Source of the DNA: Chthoniobacter flavus Ellin428
GTDB taxonomy: Bacteria; Verrucomicrobiota; Verrucomicrobiia; Chthoniobacterales; Chthoniobacteraceae
Direction: 5' to 3'
DNA length: 64,000 nt
NCBI RefSeq assembly: GCF_000173075.1
Contig: NZ_ABVL01000003.1
Coordinates: 62,001-126,000, forward strand
Part shown: in pieces, positions 53,963-61,851 of the stretch
Numbering within the stretch: position 1 is the first letter of the stretch
Layout of the letters: each line of letters starts with the position of its first letter
The notes under the pieces: model-generated
What the model was told of the DNA's origin: nothing
The model's input: only the letters and a program-made list of their open reading frames with translations
The model's database searches: none
Translations under genes and position numbers: made by a program

Positions 53963-54682
53963 TTACTTGCTCCGCCCAAACAAGCTCCACCCCGTCCCCT
54001 TCTCCGCCTTGTTCTGCTGCACTTTCAGTTGCCCGAGCAGCGACTGCAGGCCGAGATACACCTTGTGCCACGCGCCTTCCACTGCCGGGATCGCATCTGG
54101 TCCATCGGCCAGATAGCGCAGACTCGGCGCCTGGGCGAAGAGATGATGCACCTCTTCCTTCTTTGGTCCGCCTTTTTCCGTCGAGGCAATGATCGCCTCG
54201 AGACCCTGCGCAATCACGCTCTTGAGCTCCAGGAATTGCATCTCGTCTTCCCGCGCGAATTTTTTGTCCCGCGCCAGGTTCACGTAGTGGTTAAACTGCT
54301 TCCAGCACTCGATGTAATTCTCGAGGTGCAGGATGAATTCTTCAATGTTCTTGTAATGCATGGCGGGCGGCGTGTGCGTGTGGGGGAGCTGCATCGTGAC
54401 GGGTTGGAGGAAGATCAGCGCTCCGCCGCGCAGCTCACGGGCGGTAATGCTCAGGCCGCTGAAATCCAGGTGCAGGTCGGAGAGCGCCAGTTGCGCTTCC
54501 TCCGCCTTGCGGAAGATTTTCAGCACTTCCTCGCCGATCTCCAGGATCTTGTTTTCCGAAAAGGTCGAGGGCAGCGTCGAGGCCACGAGCCCGCCCTCGC
54601 GGTGAATGGTGAAACAGCCGCTGGGCAGCCGCTCCGGGCTCAACGCTTTGTGCTGGCGGGAGAAAGGTTTTAGGAGGCCCAT
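53963..54682 (-). CDS. Roadblock/LC7-like protein with helical C-terminal domain
   Basis: 239 residues. Residues 15-100 read like a roadblock/LC7 or profilin-type domain: LPSGCFTIHREGGLVASTLPSTF, ILEIGEEVLKIFRKAEEAQL, LSITARELRGGALIFLQP. The second half is helical (HYKNIEEFILHLENYIECWKQFNHYV; MQFLELKSVIAQGLEAI), ending in LKVQQNKAEKGTGWSLFG. No exact family is recognised, so the domain is assigned by pattern. It overlaps the upstream response regulator by 13 bases and lies opposite the MglA/MglB genes. It probably helps regulate the GTPase or links it to the regulator. Confidence 0.65.
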   Translation of the reverse strand: MGLLKPFSRQHKALSPERLPSGCFTIHREGGLVASTLPSTFSENKILEIGEEVLKIFRKAEEAQLALSDLHLDFSGLSITARELRGGALIFLQPVTMQLPHTHTPPAMHYKNIEEFILHLENYIECWKQFNHYVNLARDKKFAREDEMQFLELKSVIAQGLEAIIASTEKGGPKKEEVHHLFAQAPSLRYLADGPDAIPAVEGAWHKVYLGLQSLLGQLKVQQNKAEKGTGWSLFGRSK

Positions 54683-55722
54683 TTCGCTTCGATCTGTTTC
54701 ATGGTTTCTCGAATATGCGGCAGGCTGGCCGAGCGCGTAAAGCCTATGCCGAGGTCCTGCTCATCACTGGAAAGAATACCCACGTGCCGCTGCGGCCCCA
54801 GCGCCTCGATCTGCTCGAGCTGCCCGGCCTCCAGCTTGTCGCCCAGCGTGCGCAACGCCCGCGTCGTCTCGTGAATCCACGCCGCCATCCGGTCCGGATT
54901 CTCCGCCGCCCAATGCTCGAACGTCGTCTTGTCGCTGCCTTCCACGGCGATGACGAATTGCACGCCCTTGTATTTCGAAAACGAGGCCAGCGAATTCGTA
55001 TCCTCGCCCGTCACCAAATCCGTCGGGCTCGTCTCATCGATCGTCTGCGCCGTTTCCATCAGCAGGTTTTCGTAAGACGAGAAAATCGTCCGCGGCCGCG
55101 GCGTATCGTTCGGCAGAATCTCAAAGCTGCCCGCCTTCCAACGCAGCATCTCGAGAAATGCATCCTTGCCCAGGAAATCGCCCATCGCCGCATCGATGAT
55201 TTCCCCGCGCTGGATCCAGATGCGCCCTTCGCCCGTCGCACTCGCGATTTTCAGAATTGCCGAGCTCTGCGTGAGACACTCGAGCTGCACGATATCCACC
55301 AGCGTCTTGCTCTGCACCCCGCGGAAGCCGCCCACATCTTCCTTCTCCAGCATCGACTCGATGCAATCGACAAAGTTGATGATCTCCTTCCCGGTCTTCG
55401 GCTTCTCGAGATAGAGGTCGATCCCCATGGCGTAAGCGCGGGCGCGGAATTGTTCATCCTCCGCCGCGGTCATCACCACCACGCGCAAGGTGGGGAATTT
55501 GCGCCGCACGATCGCGAGCACCTGGAAGCCATCCATCGTCGGCATGCGCAGGTCGACGAGGAGGAGATTGAACGGTTCGCTCTCGAGCAACGCGATTGCG
55601 CGGGCTCCGGCGTCGGCCGTGTGGATTTCCGGCTGACTGGGCAGCCGGGCGAGGATCTCCTGGTAAATCTCCAGGATGTCGTGCTCGTCATCGAGAATGA
55701 GAATTTTTTGCCGGGCGGGCAT
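54670..55722 (-). CDS. Response regulator with DUF4388 (PatA-like) domain
   Basis: 350 residues. The receiver domain is complete: ILILDDEHD acidic pocket, phosphoacceptor Asp in LLLVDLRMPTMDGF, Thr in VVMTAAED, and Lys in LYLEKP. Residues 130-225 match the DUF4388/PatA-type output: VQSKTLVDIVQLECLTQSSAILKI, GRIWIQRGEIIDA, KDAFLEMLRWKAGSFEILP. The C-terminal 100 residues (YKGVQFVIAVEGSDK onward) look like a further roadblock-like domain. DUF4388 is common in regulators of gliding, polarity and sporulation. It precedes the roadblock-like gene and is divergent from the MglA cluster. Confidence 0.82.
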   Translation of the reverse strand: MPARQKILILDDEHDILEIYQEILARLPSQPEIHTADAGARAIALLESEPFNLLLVDLRMPTMDGFQVLAIVRRKFPTLRVVVMTAAEDEQFRARAYAMGIDLYLEKPKTGKEIINFVDCIESMLEKEDVGGFRGVQSKTLVDIVQLECLTQSSAILKIASATGEGRIWIQRGEIIDAAMGDFLGKDAFLEMLRWKAGSFEILPNDTPRPRTIFSSYENLLMETAQTIDETSPTDLVTGEDTNSLASFSKYKGVQFVIAVEGSDKTTFEHWAAENPDRMAAWIHETTRALRTLGDKLEAGQLEQIEALGPQRHVGILSSDEQDLGIGFTRSASLPHIRETMKQIEAKWAS

Positions 55723-55908
55723 AGGTGGGTGGGAAAGTATTATTTACGTAACTTAACGAGGTACGAGGCGGTCAAGACCGCGAATTTCGTCTCGGATTCT
55801 CAGCACGTCACGCGCCAAGTTTCAGAGAGAACAAAAGATTTTTTCAGACGTTTGACTACATGGCATCACTGTTGCTAGCCAATAGCGTCGCCCATCCCAG
55901 ACGGTCAC

Positions 55909-57948
55909 ATGCTTTCGATCTTCAAAAAAATATTCGGTAAAGCCGAGCCCAAAGCCGTTGCGCCCGTGCGTGCCGTGGCCGCGACGGCCAAGGCCGTGCC
56001 CGCAGCGCCGCACACCCCGATGCCCACCATCGAGGTTGCCCACCTCTCGCTCGCCTCCATCATCGAACGGTTCCCCGACGAACTAAGAACGCTCGTGGTC
56101 AGCCAGCCGGATGCCACCGCCACGGTCGCCCTGCCGATGCCGACCATCCTCAAGCAACTGCCCACCGGCAGTGTGAAGATGTCGCTCGCCAGCCTTCATC
56201 GCCAGGCCCACGGCTGCATCGCCCCGCTCCCGGCCGGCGACAAGCGGACCGTCGACATCCCGCTCTCGGAGATTTTCCGCCACGTGAAGCCGGAGGCCCT
56301 GCGCCGCCGCAACGACCAGCGTTATATAGATATGCCCGAAGACGCGTTCAGCCTCTTCGGCGATTCCAACAATCCCTACGCGATCGCCCCCGAGCCCGAG
56401 CCCGCCTACGAAGAGCAGGCTCAGGAAGAAGTGCTCGACATCGACGAACCCGTCGAAGAAGCGCCCGCCGGAGGCCAGCGCGTCGTCCCGATGGATGACG
56501 GCCTGCGCGCGCAGTTCCATAATAATGGTGCTGCCCCGGAAGCCGAGGCCGAAGAGCAGGTCCAGCAGCCGCAAATCCCGCGGGCCATCGCCCCGCCATC
56601 CGAATTCAAGATCGCCGCACCCCAGGCCGCTCCAGCGCAACCTCCCCGTTCCACCGCCCAGCCACCGCGTTCGACGACCCAGGCGCCTCGCTCCGGGGCC
56701 CAACCGCCGCGCTCCGGCGTGGCCCAACCCCCGCGCTCGGGCGCTCAACCGCCCCGCTCCGGCGTGCAGCGCGCCGCTGCCGCTGCTGCCCCGGTCGCCA
56801 AACCCACTGGCCCGACTTTTTCCATCGCCCTCGCTTCGATCTGCGGCGCATGGCCCGACGCCATCAAGGCGGAAATCTCCGCGCTCGACCCGGCCACCAC
56901 CGTCGCCCTGCCGGAAAATGAACTCTCCGCCGGCCTCGCCAAAGGCCGCGTCAGCTTCGCCTGGAAGCAGATCCACGCCTGGCTCACGCCCGACGCTCCC
57001 GCGACCGCTGCCGCCGGCGACACCGCCCTGCAGCTCCCGCTGAAGGTCCTCGCCCCTCTCTTCCTCGCCAATAAAAAGCCCTCTGCGGAACGCAAGACGT
57101 TCCGGATGGACGAGACCATCCCGACCCTCTTCGCCGATGCCCGGCCGCCGCAGGAAAAACCCGCGCCGCCGCCACCGCCGGCACCCGAACCGGTCGTCGA
57201 AGAAATCCCCGCACCCGTCGTCGAAGAAGCGCCCGCCGCTCCTGCGATGGAAGCCGCGCCCGCCCCGGTCGAAGAACCCGCCCCGGCTGCTCCCGCGGAA
57301 CCCATTCCGGCTCCCGCTCTCGAGCAACCCGCCGCGCCCGTCGAAGCCGAAAAAGCGCCCGAACCCGCTCCTGCTGCCGAGGCGGCTCCCGCCCCCGCCG
57401 CGGAACCGATCCCCACACCGGCCCTCGCCGCTCCCGCCGCACTGGCCGCCGCCGTCGAGGCGCCCACCGCTGCCGCTCCGGTCCTCGAGACTCCTGCTGC
57501 GGTTGTTCCCGCTACCGTCGAAGCACCTGCTGCCGCCGCTCCGGCAAAAGCCGCCCCGCAAACCGTCGGCGAAATCTTCGGCAACCCGAAAAAGCAAAGC
57601 TGGACCCCCGCCGAGCTCGTCGCCGGCCTCGTCAAGCTCCCCGGTGTCGCCGGTGCCATCGTGGCCCTGCAGGAAGGCCTGCCGGTTGCCGCTTCCCTCC
57701 CGGAAGGCGTCAAGAGCGACGTCGTCGCCGCCTTCCTTCCCCAGATTTTTGCGCGTCTGAACCTATATGCGGGCGAAATGAAACTCGGCGATGTGGACGA
57801 TCTCCTGTTCACCACGCATGGTGCCCACTGCCAGATCTACCGCCTCGGCTACATCTACTTTGCCGTCCTCGGCAAAGCCGGCGAGGCCCTGCCCTGGCAC
57901 GAGCTGCACCTCATCACCGAGGAACTCGCGCGCCACACGCACAAATAA
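55909..57948 (+). CDS. Large adaptor with two copies of an unnamed domain and a C-terminal roadblock domain
   Basis: 679 residues. After MLSIFKKIFGKAEPK, a domain at about 40-150 (LASIIERFPDELRTL; TATVALPMPTILKQLPTGSV; TVDIPLSEIFRHV) is repeated at about 304-412 (LASICGAWPDAIKAE; TTVALPENELSAGLAKGRV; ALQLPLKVLAPLFLA). Between them lie an acidic stretch and tandem QPPRSGA/AQPPRST repeats (245-287). A long Pro/Ala/Glu linker (414-553) leads to a roadblock/LC7 domain (LVKLPGVAGAIVALQEGLPVAA onward, 555-675). No enzyme motif is present. It is a probable scaffold for the MglA GTPase encoded 21 bases downstream. The repeated domain is not one I can name. Confidence 0.75.
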   Translation: MLSIFKKIFGKAEPKAVAPVRAVAATAKAVPAAPHTPMPTIEVAHLSLASIIERFPDELRTLVVSQPDATATVALPMPTILKQLPTGSVKMSLASLHRQAHGCIAPLPAGDKRTVDIPLSEIFRHVKPEALRRRNDQRYIDMPEDAFSLFGDSNNPYAIAPEPEPAYEEQAQEEVLDIDEPVEEAPAGGQRVVPMDDGLRAQFHNNGAAPEAEAEEQVQQPQIPRAIAPPSEFKIAAPQAAPAQPPRSTAQPPRSTTQAPRSGAQPPRSGVAQPPRSGAQPPRSGVQRAAAAAAPVAKPTGPTFSIALASICGAWPDAIKAEISALDPATTVALPENELSAGLAKGRVSFAWKQIHAWLTPDAPATAAAGDTALQLPLKVLAPLFLANKKPSAERKTFRMDETIPTLFADARPPQEKPAPPPPPAPEPVVEEIPAPVVEEAPAAPAMEAAPAPVEEPAPAAPAEPIPAPALEQPAAPVEAEKAPEPAPAAEAAPAPAAEPIPTPALAAPAALAAAVEAPTAAAPVLETPAAVVPATVEAPAAAAPAKAAPQTVGEIFGNPKKQSWTPAELVAGLVKLPGVAGAIVALQEGLPVAASLPEGVKSDVVAAFLPQIFARLNLYAGEMKLGDVDDLLFTTHGAHCQIYRLGYIYFAVLGKAGEALPWHELHLITEELARHTHK

Positions 57949-57969
57949 CTACCCAGCCCAGAGACACAC

Positions 57970-58581
57970 ATGGCCATTATCAACCAAGCGACCAAGGAGC
58001 TTCAGGTAAAGATCGTCTACTACGGTCCTGCCAAGAGCGGCAAGACGACCAACCTCGAGCAGGTGCACTCCAACGTGCAGGTCCCCAATGCCGCCTCCAA
58101 GGGCAAAATGACTTCCCTTGCCACCTCCAGCGATCGCACCCTTTTCTTCGACTTCTTCCCCCTCGAAGCCGTCGCCATCAAAGGCTTCAAGACGAAATTC
58201 GCCCTCTTCACCGTCCCCGGTCAGGTCATCTACAACGCCACCCGCCAGATCGTCCTCCGGGGCGTCGACGGGATCGTCTTTGTGGCCGACTCCCAGTACG
58301 ATAAGATGGAGGAGAACATCGAAACCTTCAAACACCTCGAGGAAAACCTCAAGACCCTCAACCTCAACCTGAACGATATTCCCTACGTCATGCAGTACAA
58401 CAAGCGGGACCTTCCCGAAGTTGCGCCTGTGGAATATCTCGATTTCGTTCTAAATAATCGCGAGATTCAGGTTCCATCCTTCGAGGCCGCAGCCTCCAAA
58501 TGTGACGGCGTCTTTGAAACGCTGAACATGATCACCCGGATGTTGCTTCACAAATTCCTCAACGACGGCGTGCGGAAATAA
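57970..58581 (+). CDS. mglA: MglA-like small GTPase
   Basis: 203 residues. The P-loop is YYGPAKSGKTTNLEQV, the switch region is FDFFPLEAVAIKGFKTKF with TVPGQVIYNATRQIVLRG, then GVDGIVFVADSQYDK and NKRDLP for guanine specificity. This is the MglA family of Ras-like GTPases, which sets cell polarity and gliding or pilus direction in Myxococcus. TVPGQ and the switch pattern fit MglA rather than eukaryotic Ras. It lies in an operon with the large roadblock adaptor and the MglB-like gene. The frame is complete. Confidence 0.92.
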   Translation: MAIINQATKELQVKIVYYGPAKSGKTTNLEQVHSNVQVPNAASKGKMTSLATSSDRTLFFDFFPLEAVAIKGFKTKFALFTVPGQVIYNATRQIVLRGVDGIVFVADSQYDKMEENIETFKHLEENLKTLNLNLNDIPYVMQYNKRDLPEVAPVEYLDFVLNNREIQVPSFEAAASKCDGVFETLNMITRMLLHKFLNDGVRK

Positions 58582-58630
58582 TTATTATTATTCATTATTA
58601 GTCCCGCACTTATTTCGCACTCATATTAAT

Positions 58631-59113
58631 ATGGGCCAATTCCCACAGCTCAATCAGGAAGATGTCGATTTCATTAACGGCGTGATGCGTGATTTACTCT
58701 CCAAGAGTGAAGCACACGTCGCACTGCTCGTGGAGAAGGCCGGTTACCTCATCCACCAGTGTGGCAACCCGGATTCCATCGATACCACCACTTTCGCCAC
58801 CCTCGGCTCGAACGCTTACAACGCCGTGCAATTCATGGCCCAGCTCGTGAATGAGAACAACTTCACCAGCATGTACCAGCAGGGCGAAAATTTCAGCACC
58901 CTCATGGTCAACGTCGACGAGAACAGCCTCCTCGTCATCGTCTTCCCCACCCACCTCACCGTGGGTTCCATGAAGTACTACGCCAACCCGGCCGCGCGCA
59001 CTATCTCGGACCGCATCGATTTCGCCACCAAACGCGGCGGCCCCGGCCTCGATCTCAGCGACCTCGACCCCACCGACGTTCAGACGCTTTTCCAGAAAAA
59101 GGAATCGCCGTAA
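58631..59113 (+). CDS. mglB: MglB-like roadblock/LC7 protein
   Basis: 160 residues, the usual length for a GTPase-activating roadblock protein. It has DFINGVMRDLLSKSEAHVALLVEKAGYLIHQ, ATLGSNAYNAVQFMAQLVNE, FSTLMVNVDENSLLVIVFP and HLTVGSMKYYANPAARTISD. MglB stimulates GTP hydrolysis by MglA and marks one cell pole in Myxococcus. It follows mglA by 49 bases on the same strand. The short extension ending DVQTLFQKKESP is disordered. Confidence 0.88.
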   Translation: MGQFPQLNQEDVDFINGVMRDLLSKSEAHVALLVEKAGYLIHQCGNPDSIDTTTFATLGSNAYNAVQFMAQLVNENNFTSMYQQGENFSTLMVNVDENSLLVIVFPTHLTVGSMKYYANPAARTISDRIDFATKRGGPGLDLSDLDPTDVQTLFQKKESP

Positions 59114-59164
59114 GGCGATCCCTCCGCACCTTCCGGGGAGCCTGGCTGGGGCGTGTCGTTCATC

Positions 59165-59240
59165 TGCTTTACTGAATACTGAATTACTGATCACTGATTA
59201 CTAGTCCCCGGACGCGGTAAGCAGTATTCAGTAACCAGTA
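59165..59240. repeat. Self-complementary low-complexity tract after mglB
   Basis: TTTACTGAATACTGAATTAC, followed by TGATCACTGATTACTAG, is mirrored by GCAGTATTCAGTAACCAG and TAGCC. A hairpin can form between 59169-59180 and 59222-59233. It is 52 bases past the mglB stop and could help termination. Confidence 0.6.
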
Positions 59241-59273
59241 GCCACCACCACGACATCCGCCCTCCTCCCCAGA

Positions 59274-59441
59274 ATGTTCCTCATCCTCAAAGTGCTCACC
59301 CAACCGATCCTGCAAGCTCTCCTGGCCACCGCAACGATCGCCGCCACGGCCCTCTTTCTCGGCCGCCGCACCGAACACCGCCTCCAGCAAGTCCGCATCC
59401 CCGTCGACTCCCCGCGCCCCCGCAAGTCACGCCGCCGGTAA
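59274..59441 (+). CDS. Small single-helix membrane protein
   Basis: A 55-residue frame with one membrane helix (ILQALLATATIAATALFLG) followed by a basic tail (RRTEHRLQQ, SPRPRKSRRR). No close family is known to me. The start is ATG 59274, although no strong ribosome site is seen. The hydrophobic plus basic layout and GC-rich codons are consistent with a real small protein. The gene is short, so confidence is moderate. Confidence 0.45.
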   Translation: MFLILKVLTQPILQALLATATIAATALFLGRRTEHRLQQVRIPVDSPRPRKSRRR

Positions 59442-59526
59442 CGCCGAGTGACCCGACGTAGGAACGCGCCGCGACAAGCTCCAAAGATGGGGAACGCGCC
59501 GGAGCGCATCCCCCTGAGGGGCTACC

Positions 59527-59742
59527 TCAGGACCACAGCCGCTTCCACCATTTCACCACGGAGTCGACGTCGTGGGCGTGGGCTTTCTCCACGGCTTGTT
59601 CGACCGCTTCGCGGACGACGTCGCTGGTGTGGGCGTAGGCTTTCCGGCCGCGCTTGGCGCCGGTGGCCAGGGTGTCGCGGATTTCATCGACGATCTCCTG
59701 CCACGGTTCGCGCCGCAGAGCTGATTCGACCCAGCGGGTCAT
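59527..59742 (-). pseudogene. Truncated copy of ElaB-like gene
   Basis: This 71-codon frame encodes only the C-terminal part (MTRWVESALRREPWQEIVDEI to VVKWWKRLWS) of the ElaB-like gene at 60406-60745. A stretch of about 120 bases (59597-59715) is identical to 60477-60595. The N-terminal membrane half is missing, and upstream sequence diverges right after the MTRWVE codons. It is probably a leftover of a duplication around the toxin-antitoxin pair. It could still express a short protein. Confidence 0.7.
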
Positions 59743-59791
59743 TTCTTTCGATAGGTCTGCGAGAAAGCCCCGAACGATGTGAACGGCCTTG

Positions 59792-60100
59792 TCAGCCAGG
59801 GTCCAAAATACCGAGGCGTCGACGGATTTCGTCGGGATTCTTCCTCAGATCGACCACCGCTGCGACGACGAGTCGAGACCCGTGTATACGATAGAAGATG
59901 CCGTGGTCGAATCTCAGAAGCAGGAGTCGGCGGAATTCGCCGGCATAGAGTGGAGCCGAAGCAGGAAACCGGGCAAGGCGCTGTAGGCCGCTGAGCACGG
60001 CTTCGTCGAACTTCGCGCCGAGGCCGGGATTCAGATTTTCATAGTGGACCCACGCGGTCCACAAGTCACTTTCCGCGCCGGCGAGAATGGTTACTTCCAC
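59792..60100 (-). CDS. RelE/ParE-superfamily toxin
   Basis: 102 residues with the RelE/ParE plan: VTILAGAESDLWTAWVHYENLNPGLG, FDEAVLSGLQRLARFPASAP, RRLLLLRFDHGIFYRI, LVVAAVVDLRKNPDEIRRRL. ParE-type members act on gyrase, RelE-type on ribosome-bound mRNA; which applies is unclear. It overlaps the upstream antitoxin gene by 10 bases, as expected for a toxin-antitoxin operon. The pair lies between two copies of a duplicated gene. Confidence 0.85.
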   Translation of the reverse strand: MEVTILAGAESDLWTAWVHYENLNPGLGAKFDEAVLSGLQRLARFPASAPLYAGEFRRLLLLRFDHGIFYRIHGSRLVVAAVVDLRKNPDEIRRRLGILDPG

Positions 60101-60327
60101 TGCCGCTTACGCTCCGCGAGACGCGCGAAGGCTTCGTCCGCAGGGCTGCCGGTCGTTTCGGGATTGGCCAGGTATTCCGCAAAGCGGGCCTCGAGCAAGG
60201 CGACGGTCTGGGCATCAGCAGGAGAGCTTTCCAATTGGCGCGCGAGGTCCCGCCAAAGTTCATCGATGAGGAGCCACTTTTCCTCCGGCGCGAGGGATTG
60301 AACGGCGGGCAGTTTTTCCAGCAGCAT
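60091..60327 (-). CDS. Antitoxin, addiction module component family
   Basis: 78 residues: EKLPAVQSLAPEEKWLLIDELWRDLARQ is the PF09720-type (addiction module component) N-terminus. The C-terminal half (LLEARFAEYLANPETTGSPADE) should wrap the toxin. It precedes the toxin gene and overlaps it. This protein class is usually autoregulatory; no clear palindrome is visible at the promoter. Confidence 0.82.
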   Translation of the reverse strand: MLLEKLPAVQSLAPEEKWLLIDELWRDLARQLESSPADAQTVALLEARFAEYLANPETTGSPADEAFARLAERKRQWK

Positions 60328-60405
60328 GGGGCAAGGTTACGCTACGGGAGGGGCCTATTCAATCACAGAGCGAGAAGCGACGGGCAGAGCCACCGAAGGC
60401 CTGCG

Positions 60406-60745
60406 TCACGACCACAACCGCTTCCACCACTTCACTACGGGATCGACGTCGAGGTCGTGGGCTTTTTCCACAGCTTGTTCGACCGCTTCGCGGACGACGT
60501 CGCTGGTGTGGGCGTAGGCTTTCCGGCCGCGCTTGGCGCCGGTGGCCAGGGTGTCGCGGATTTCATCGACGATCTCCTGCCACGGTTCGCGCCGCGGGGG
60601 CGGGTTCGACCCAGCGGGTCATGATGCCGATGGCAAAGCCGATGCCCAACGCGGTGAGGACCGCCGGGACCGGGTTGGCCCGAATGCAATTGTCCGTCTC
60701 GCGCAGCAGGTCCTGCGCACGTTCTTTGGCGTCGTGGGTGTTCAT
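60406..60745 (-). CDS. ElaB/YqjD-like small membrane protein, one extra base
   Basis: About 113 residues after repair. It starts MNTHDAKERAQDLLRETDNCIRANP; the helix VPAVLTALGIGFAIGIM follows. A run of C/G near 60597-60603 carries one extra base relative to the truncated copy, shifting the frame. Removing it gives EPWQEIVDEIRDTLATG, RKAYAHTSDVVREAVEQAVEKAHD and VVKWWKRLWS. The layout resembles ElaB/YqjD inner-membrane proteins that can bind ribosomes, but similarity is modest. The next upstream gene is another small membrane protein. Confidence 0.65.
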
Positions 60746-60883
60746 GGCTTCGGTGAAGTGGAGAGTGAAGGTTAAAGTGAGGCCTGATCTAACTCGAAAG
60801 CTTTTGAGGCTTTGCGGGCGTCTCTCTTCTGGTGAGAAGCCGAAGGCCGGAACCAACGGCGGCCTCGGGCAGGAAAAAGCGGG

Positions 60884-61156
60884 TTATTTTTTCTTCTGAA
60901 ATTCCTCGTAGAGCTTGACGGCGCCGAGGACGAGCAGGAGCGGGCGGGCGAGGGCAAAGACCAGGCGGACGAGCGCGGAAATGAGTCGGCCAATGGGCAG
61001 GACGGTGAGGAGCACGCCGGCAAAAAGGGCGATGCCGACGGCTTTGGCTGGGTCTTCGCGCACCAGTTTTTCGGTGCAGGAGCTCAGGTCATCGACGGCT
61101 TTGCGCCAGTCGCCGCAGCAGGTGGTGGATGACGAGGTTGGGTTCTGTTCGTCCAT
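60884..61156 (-). CDS. Small membrane protein with cysteine-rich N-terminus
   Basis: 90 residues from ATG 61156 (MDEQNPTSSSTTCCGDW). The first half is soluble (KAVDDLSSCTEKLVRED). The second half holds two close helices (KAVGIALFAGVLLTVLP; ALVRLVFALARPLLLVLGAV), ending YEEFQKKK. REDPAKAVGIA echoes the start of the ElaB-like helix, so the two neighbours may be distant relatives. No named family. Confidence 0.6.
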   Translation of the reverse strand: MDEQNPTSSSTTCCGDWRKAVDDLSSCTEKLVREDPAKAVGIALFAGVLLTVLPIGRLISALVRLVFALARPLLLVLGAVKLYEEFQKKK

Positions 61157-61337
61157 AAAAAGGGTGTGGGTGGATGCGGGACGATTGCAGCCGAATGGTT
61201 GACGGCTGGCAAACTCTTGCGGCACTCCTCCCAGACTTCGTGGCGGGGGCGCGGGACGGACGCCTGCCAAGGGAATGAAAATATCCGGTTGGCAAGCGGA
61301 CGGCTTTTGGTATCTTGCGCGGCTCCAAATCAAAAAT

Positions 61338-61413
61338 GGTGGCCATAGCTCAATGGTAGAGCTCCAGATTGTGGTTCTGGCTGTTGCGGGTTCGAGTCCC
61401 GTTGGCCACCCCA
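61338..61413 (+). tRNA. tRNA-His (GTG anticodon)
   Basis: A full cloverleaf: G-1 followed by acceptor GTGGCCA/TGGCCAC, D stem GCTC/GAGC, anticodon stem CCAGA/TCTGG around TTGTGGT (anticodon GTG), T stem GCGGG/CCCGT with loop TTCGAGT, and an encoded CCA at 61411-61413. The extra 5' G opposite C73 is diagnostic of tRNA-His. A GC/T palindrome follows (TTTTCCTTCC-GGGGGAAATGG). Confidence 0.95.
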
Positions 61414-61526
61414 TTTTCCTTCCGGGGGAAATGGGGAAGGACGAATGACGAATGCGTAATGGCGAAGCGGAAGAAGGCGGTCGTTCTCTATCAATCCGTG
61501 GAGTGCCGTCTCGGTGGCGGATGCTC

Positions 61527-61697
61527 AAAGTGGCAGCGGCTTCCAGTTGCTGTCGGACTTTGGCAATTGAAGGCGTCTATAGATGAGTATTCGCCTTCGA
61601 ATAGGTTTTTTCTCGCAAATATATGATGCCAGAGGGCCTTCATTTTCTAAGTCCGACAGCAACTTCCAGCCGCTGGGCGTAAACGAATCGCCACTTT
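61527..61697. repeat. Inverted-repeat element downstream of tRNA-His
   Basis: AAAGTGGCAGCGGCTTCCAG and TTGCTGTCGGACTT at 61527-61560 are mirrored by AAGTCCGACAGCAACTTCC, AGCCGCTG at 61649-61675 and CCACTTT at 61691-61697. Arms are about 34 bases around a 90-base centre with no gene. It could be a small non-autonomous element. Confidence 0.7.
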
Positions 61698-61768
61698 CTC
61701 TGCTGCTTGCGTTCCCAGGCACCTCTCGGTGGGTGTCTCGTTCACGCGCGAGCAAGGAAGCGACGGAG

Positions 61769-61806
61769 CCCTTCGACAAGCTCAGGGTCTTGAGCCTGTC
61801 GAAACG
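61769..61806. repeat. Short palindrome of the CTTCGACAAGCTCA type
   Basis: CTTCGACAAGCTCA (61771-61784) pairs with TGAGCCTGTCGAAA (61791-61804). This wording recurs as an intergenic palindrome in many environmental bacterial genomes. It sits in the gene-poor stretch 61414-61851, just before the stop of the next gene. The rest of that stretch shows no gene. Confidence 0.6.
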
Positions 61807-61851
61807 ACGCTTCCCCTCCAGTTCCGCTTTGGTGCTGGTCGAGAACGCAAT

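Noticed and set aside
56083-57597. A 504-codon open frame on the minus strand
   Set aside because: Gly/Arg-rich mirror of the Pro/Ala-rich adaptor linkers; no protein-like features.
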